Source: Annulohypoxylon bovei var. microspora
Taxonomy: Eukaryota > Ascomycota > Sordariomycetes > Xylariales > Hypoxylaceae
Length of the DNA stretch: 19,011 bases
NCBI GenBank assembly: GCA_022836615.1
Contig: MU405488.1
Coordinates: 1-19,011, forward strand
Direction of reading: 5' to 3'
Of this stretch, positions 18,702-19,011 are shown piece by piece. The translations under genes and the position numbers were made by a program. The number at the start of each line of letters is the position of its first letter. The first letter of the stretch is position 1. The notes under the pieces were generated by a model. It worked only from the letters and a program-made list of their open reading frames with translations. It was not told where the DNA came from and did not search any database.

Positions 18702-18706
18702 TATTA
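18702..18706. repeat. Target duplication TATTA, right of the 3.3-kb element
   Basis: Matches 15377-15381. Confidence 0.7.
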
Positions 18707-19011
18707 AAACCGGTGGGAATTATTTTCGTAATATTAAAAATAACTTTAATTTTAAATTAAAGTTATAAAATTATAAAATTAATTTTTTTTTAAATGGCTT
18801 TAACACGTTATTAAATTAATATTAAATAAAAAATTTTACATTTAATAAATTTTTTTATTTATTTAAATAATAATAAGAAATTTAAATGTAAAAATCGGTA
18901 ATTAATTAATAATTTAATTCTTTTTTTCATTTAAATACTAAGATTTTCTTTTTATTTATTAACGATATAAAAAGCGTGTAAAATTTAAAAAATTATTTAT
19001 TTAATTATATA
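18707..19011. other. AT-rich right flank
   Basis: The window ends in mutated AT-rich DNA without an ORF or repeat that I can pair. An AACCGGTGGGAATT patch at 18709-18722 is less mutated. Confidence 0.6.

Noticed and set aside
1..19011. Naturally AT-rich genome such as Plasmodium or an organelle
   Set aside because: Paired LTRs differ by transitions, CpG is spared while CpA/TpG are lost, and the MITE in the middle has much higher GC. The AT content is acquired.
1..19011. Centromere
   Set aside because: RIPed retrotransposon nests are typical of some ascomycete centromeres, but also of subtelomeres and dispersed AT blocks. Nothing in the sequence decides this.

Overview
This window is a gene-free, extremely AT-rich block of nested, dead transposable elements. 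The mutation pattern is that of repeat-induced point mutation (RIP) in a filamentous ascomycete (Pezizomycotina-type). Repeat copies differ almost only by C/T and G/A transitions. CpG survives while CpA/TpG are depleted, and Trp/Gln codons have become stops. In 661-1020 I count 5 C and 12 G in 360 bases (about 4.7% GC), and every C lies in CpG. I recognise no intact protein gene, tRNA or rRNA. The species cannot be named from this sequence.

Layout: (1) 1-2161 is RIP-saturated AT DNA whose first ~30 bases are ordinary in composition. (2) 2162-15275 is the footprint of an old palindromic element of about 1.1 kb, with long inverted arms and GC-rich tips carrying a doubled 13-bp motif. A 12-kb insertion splits its right arm. 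(3) That insertion is a Ty3/gypsy chromodomain retrotransposon, copy 2 (3178-15173, minus strand, 310-312 bp LTRs, AAAAA duplication). (4) Two later elements lie inside copy 2's integrase gene. One is a 672-bp hAT-like non-autonomous DNA element (4510-5181, 8-bp duplication TTAATAAA). The other is a second copy of the same retrotransposon, copy 1 (5370-11031, plus strand, 311/312 bp LTRs, 5-bp duplication TATTA). (5) Right of the palindrome, 15382-18701 is a different LTR element with gapless 235-bp LTRs, a TATTA duplication and only ~2.85 kb inside, including 220-bp and 116-bp tandem repeats. (6) 18702-19011 is more AT-rich flank.

The boundaries check one another. Removing copy 2 plus one AAAAA restores base-for-base pairing of the palindrome arms. 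Removing copy 1 plus one TATTA, and the hAT-like element plus one TTAATAAA, leaves copy 2 about 5.65 kb long, against 5.66 kb for copy 1. Copy 1 also supplies the empty site for the hAT-like element. Insertion order: palindrome, then copy 2, then copy 1 and the hAT-like element (their mutual order is unknown). The hAT-like element is far less mutated than its surroundings.

Nothing here acts as a working pathway. In copies 1 and 2, remnants of reverse transcriptase, RNase H, integrase and a C-terminal chromodomain can be read through RIP stops. The chromodomain would have steered integration to heterochromatin, which fits the nest. Because the copies are inverted relative to each other, strand-biased mutation spared different residues in each.
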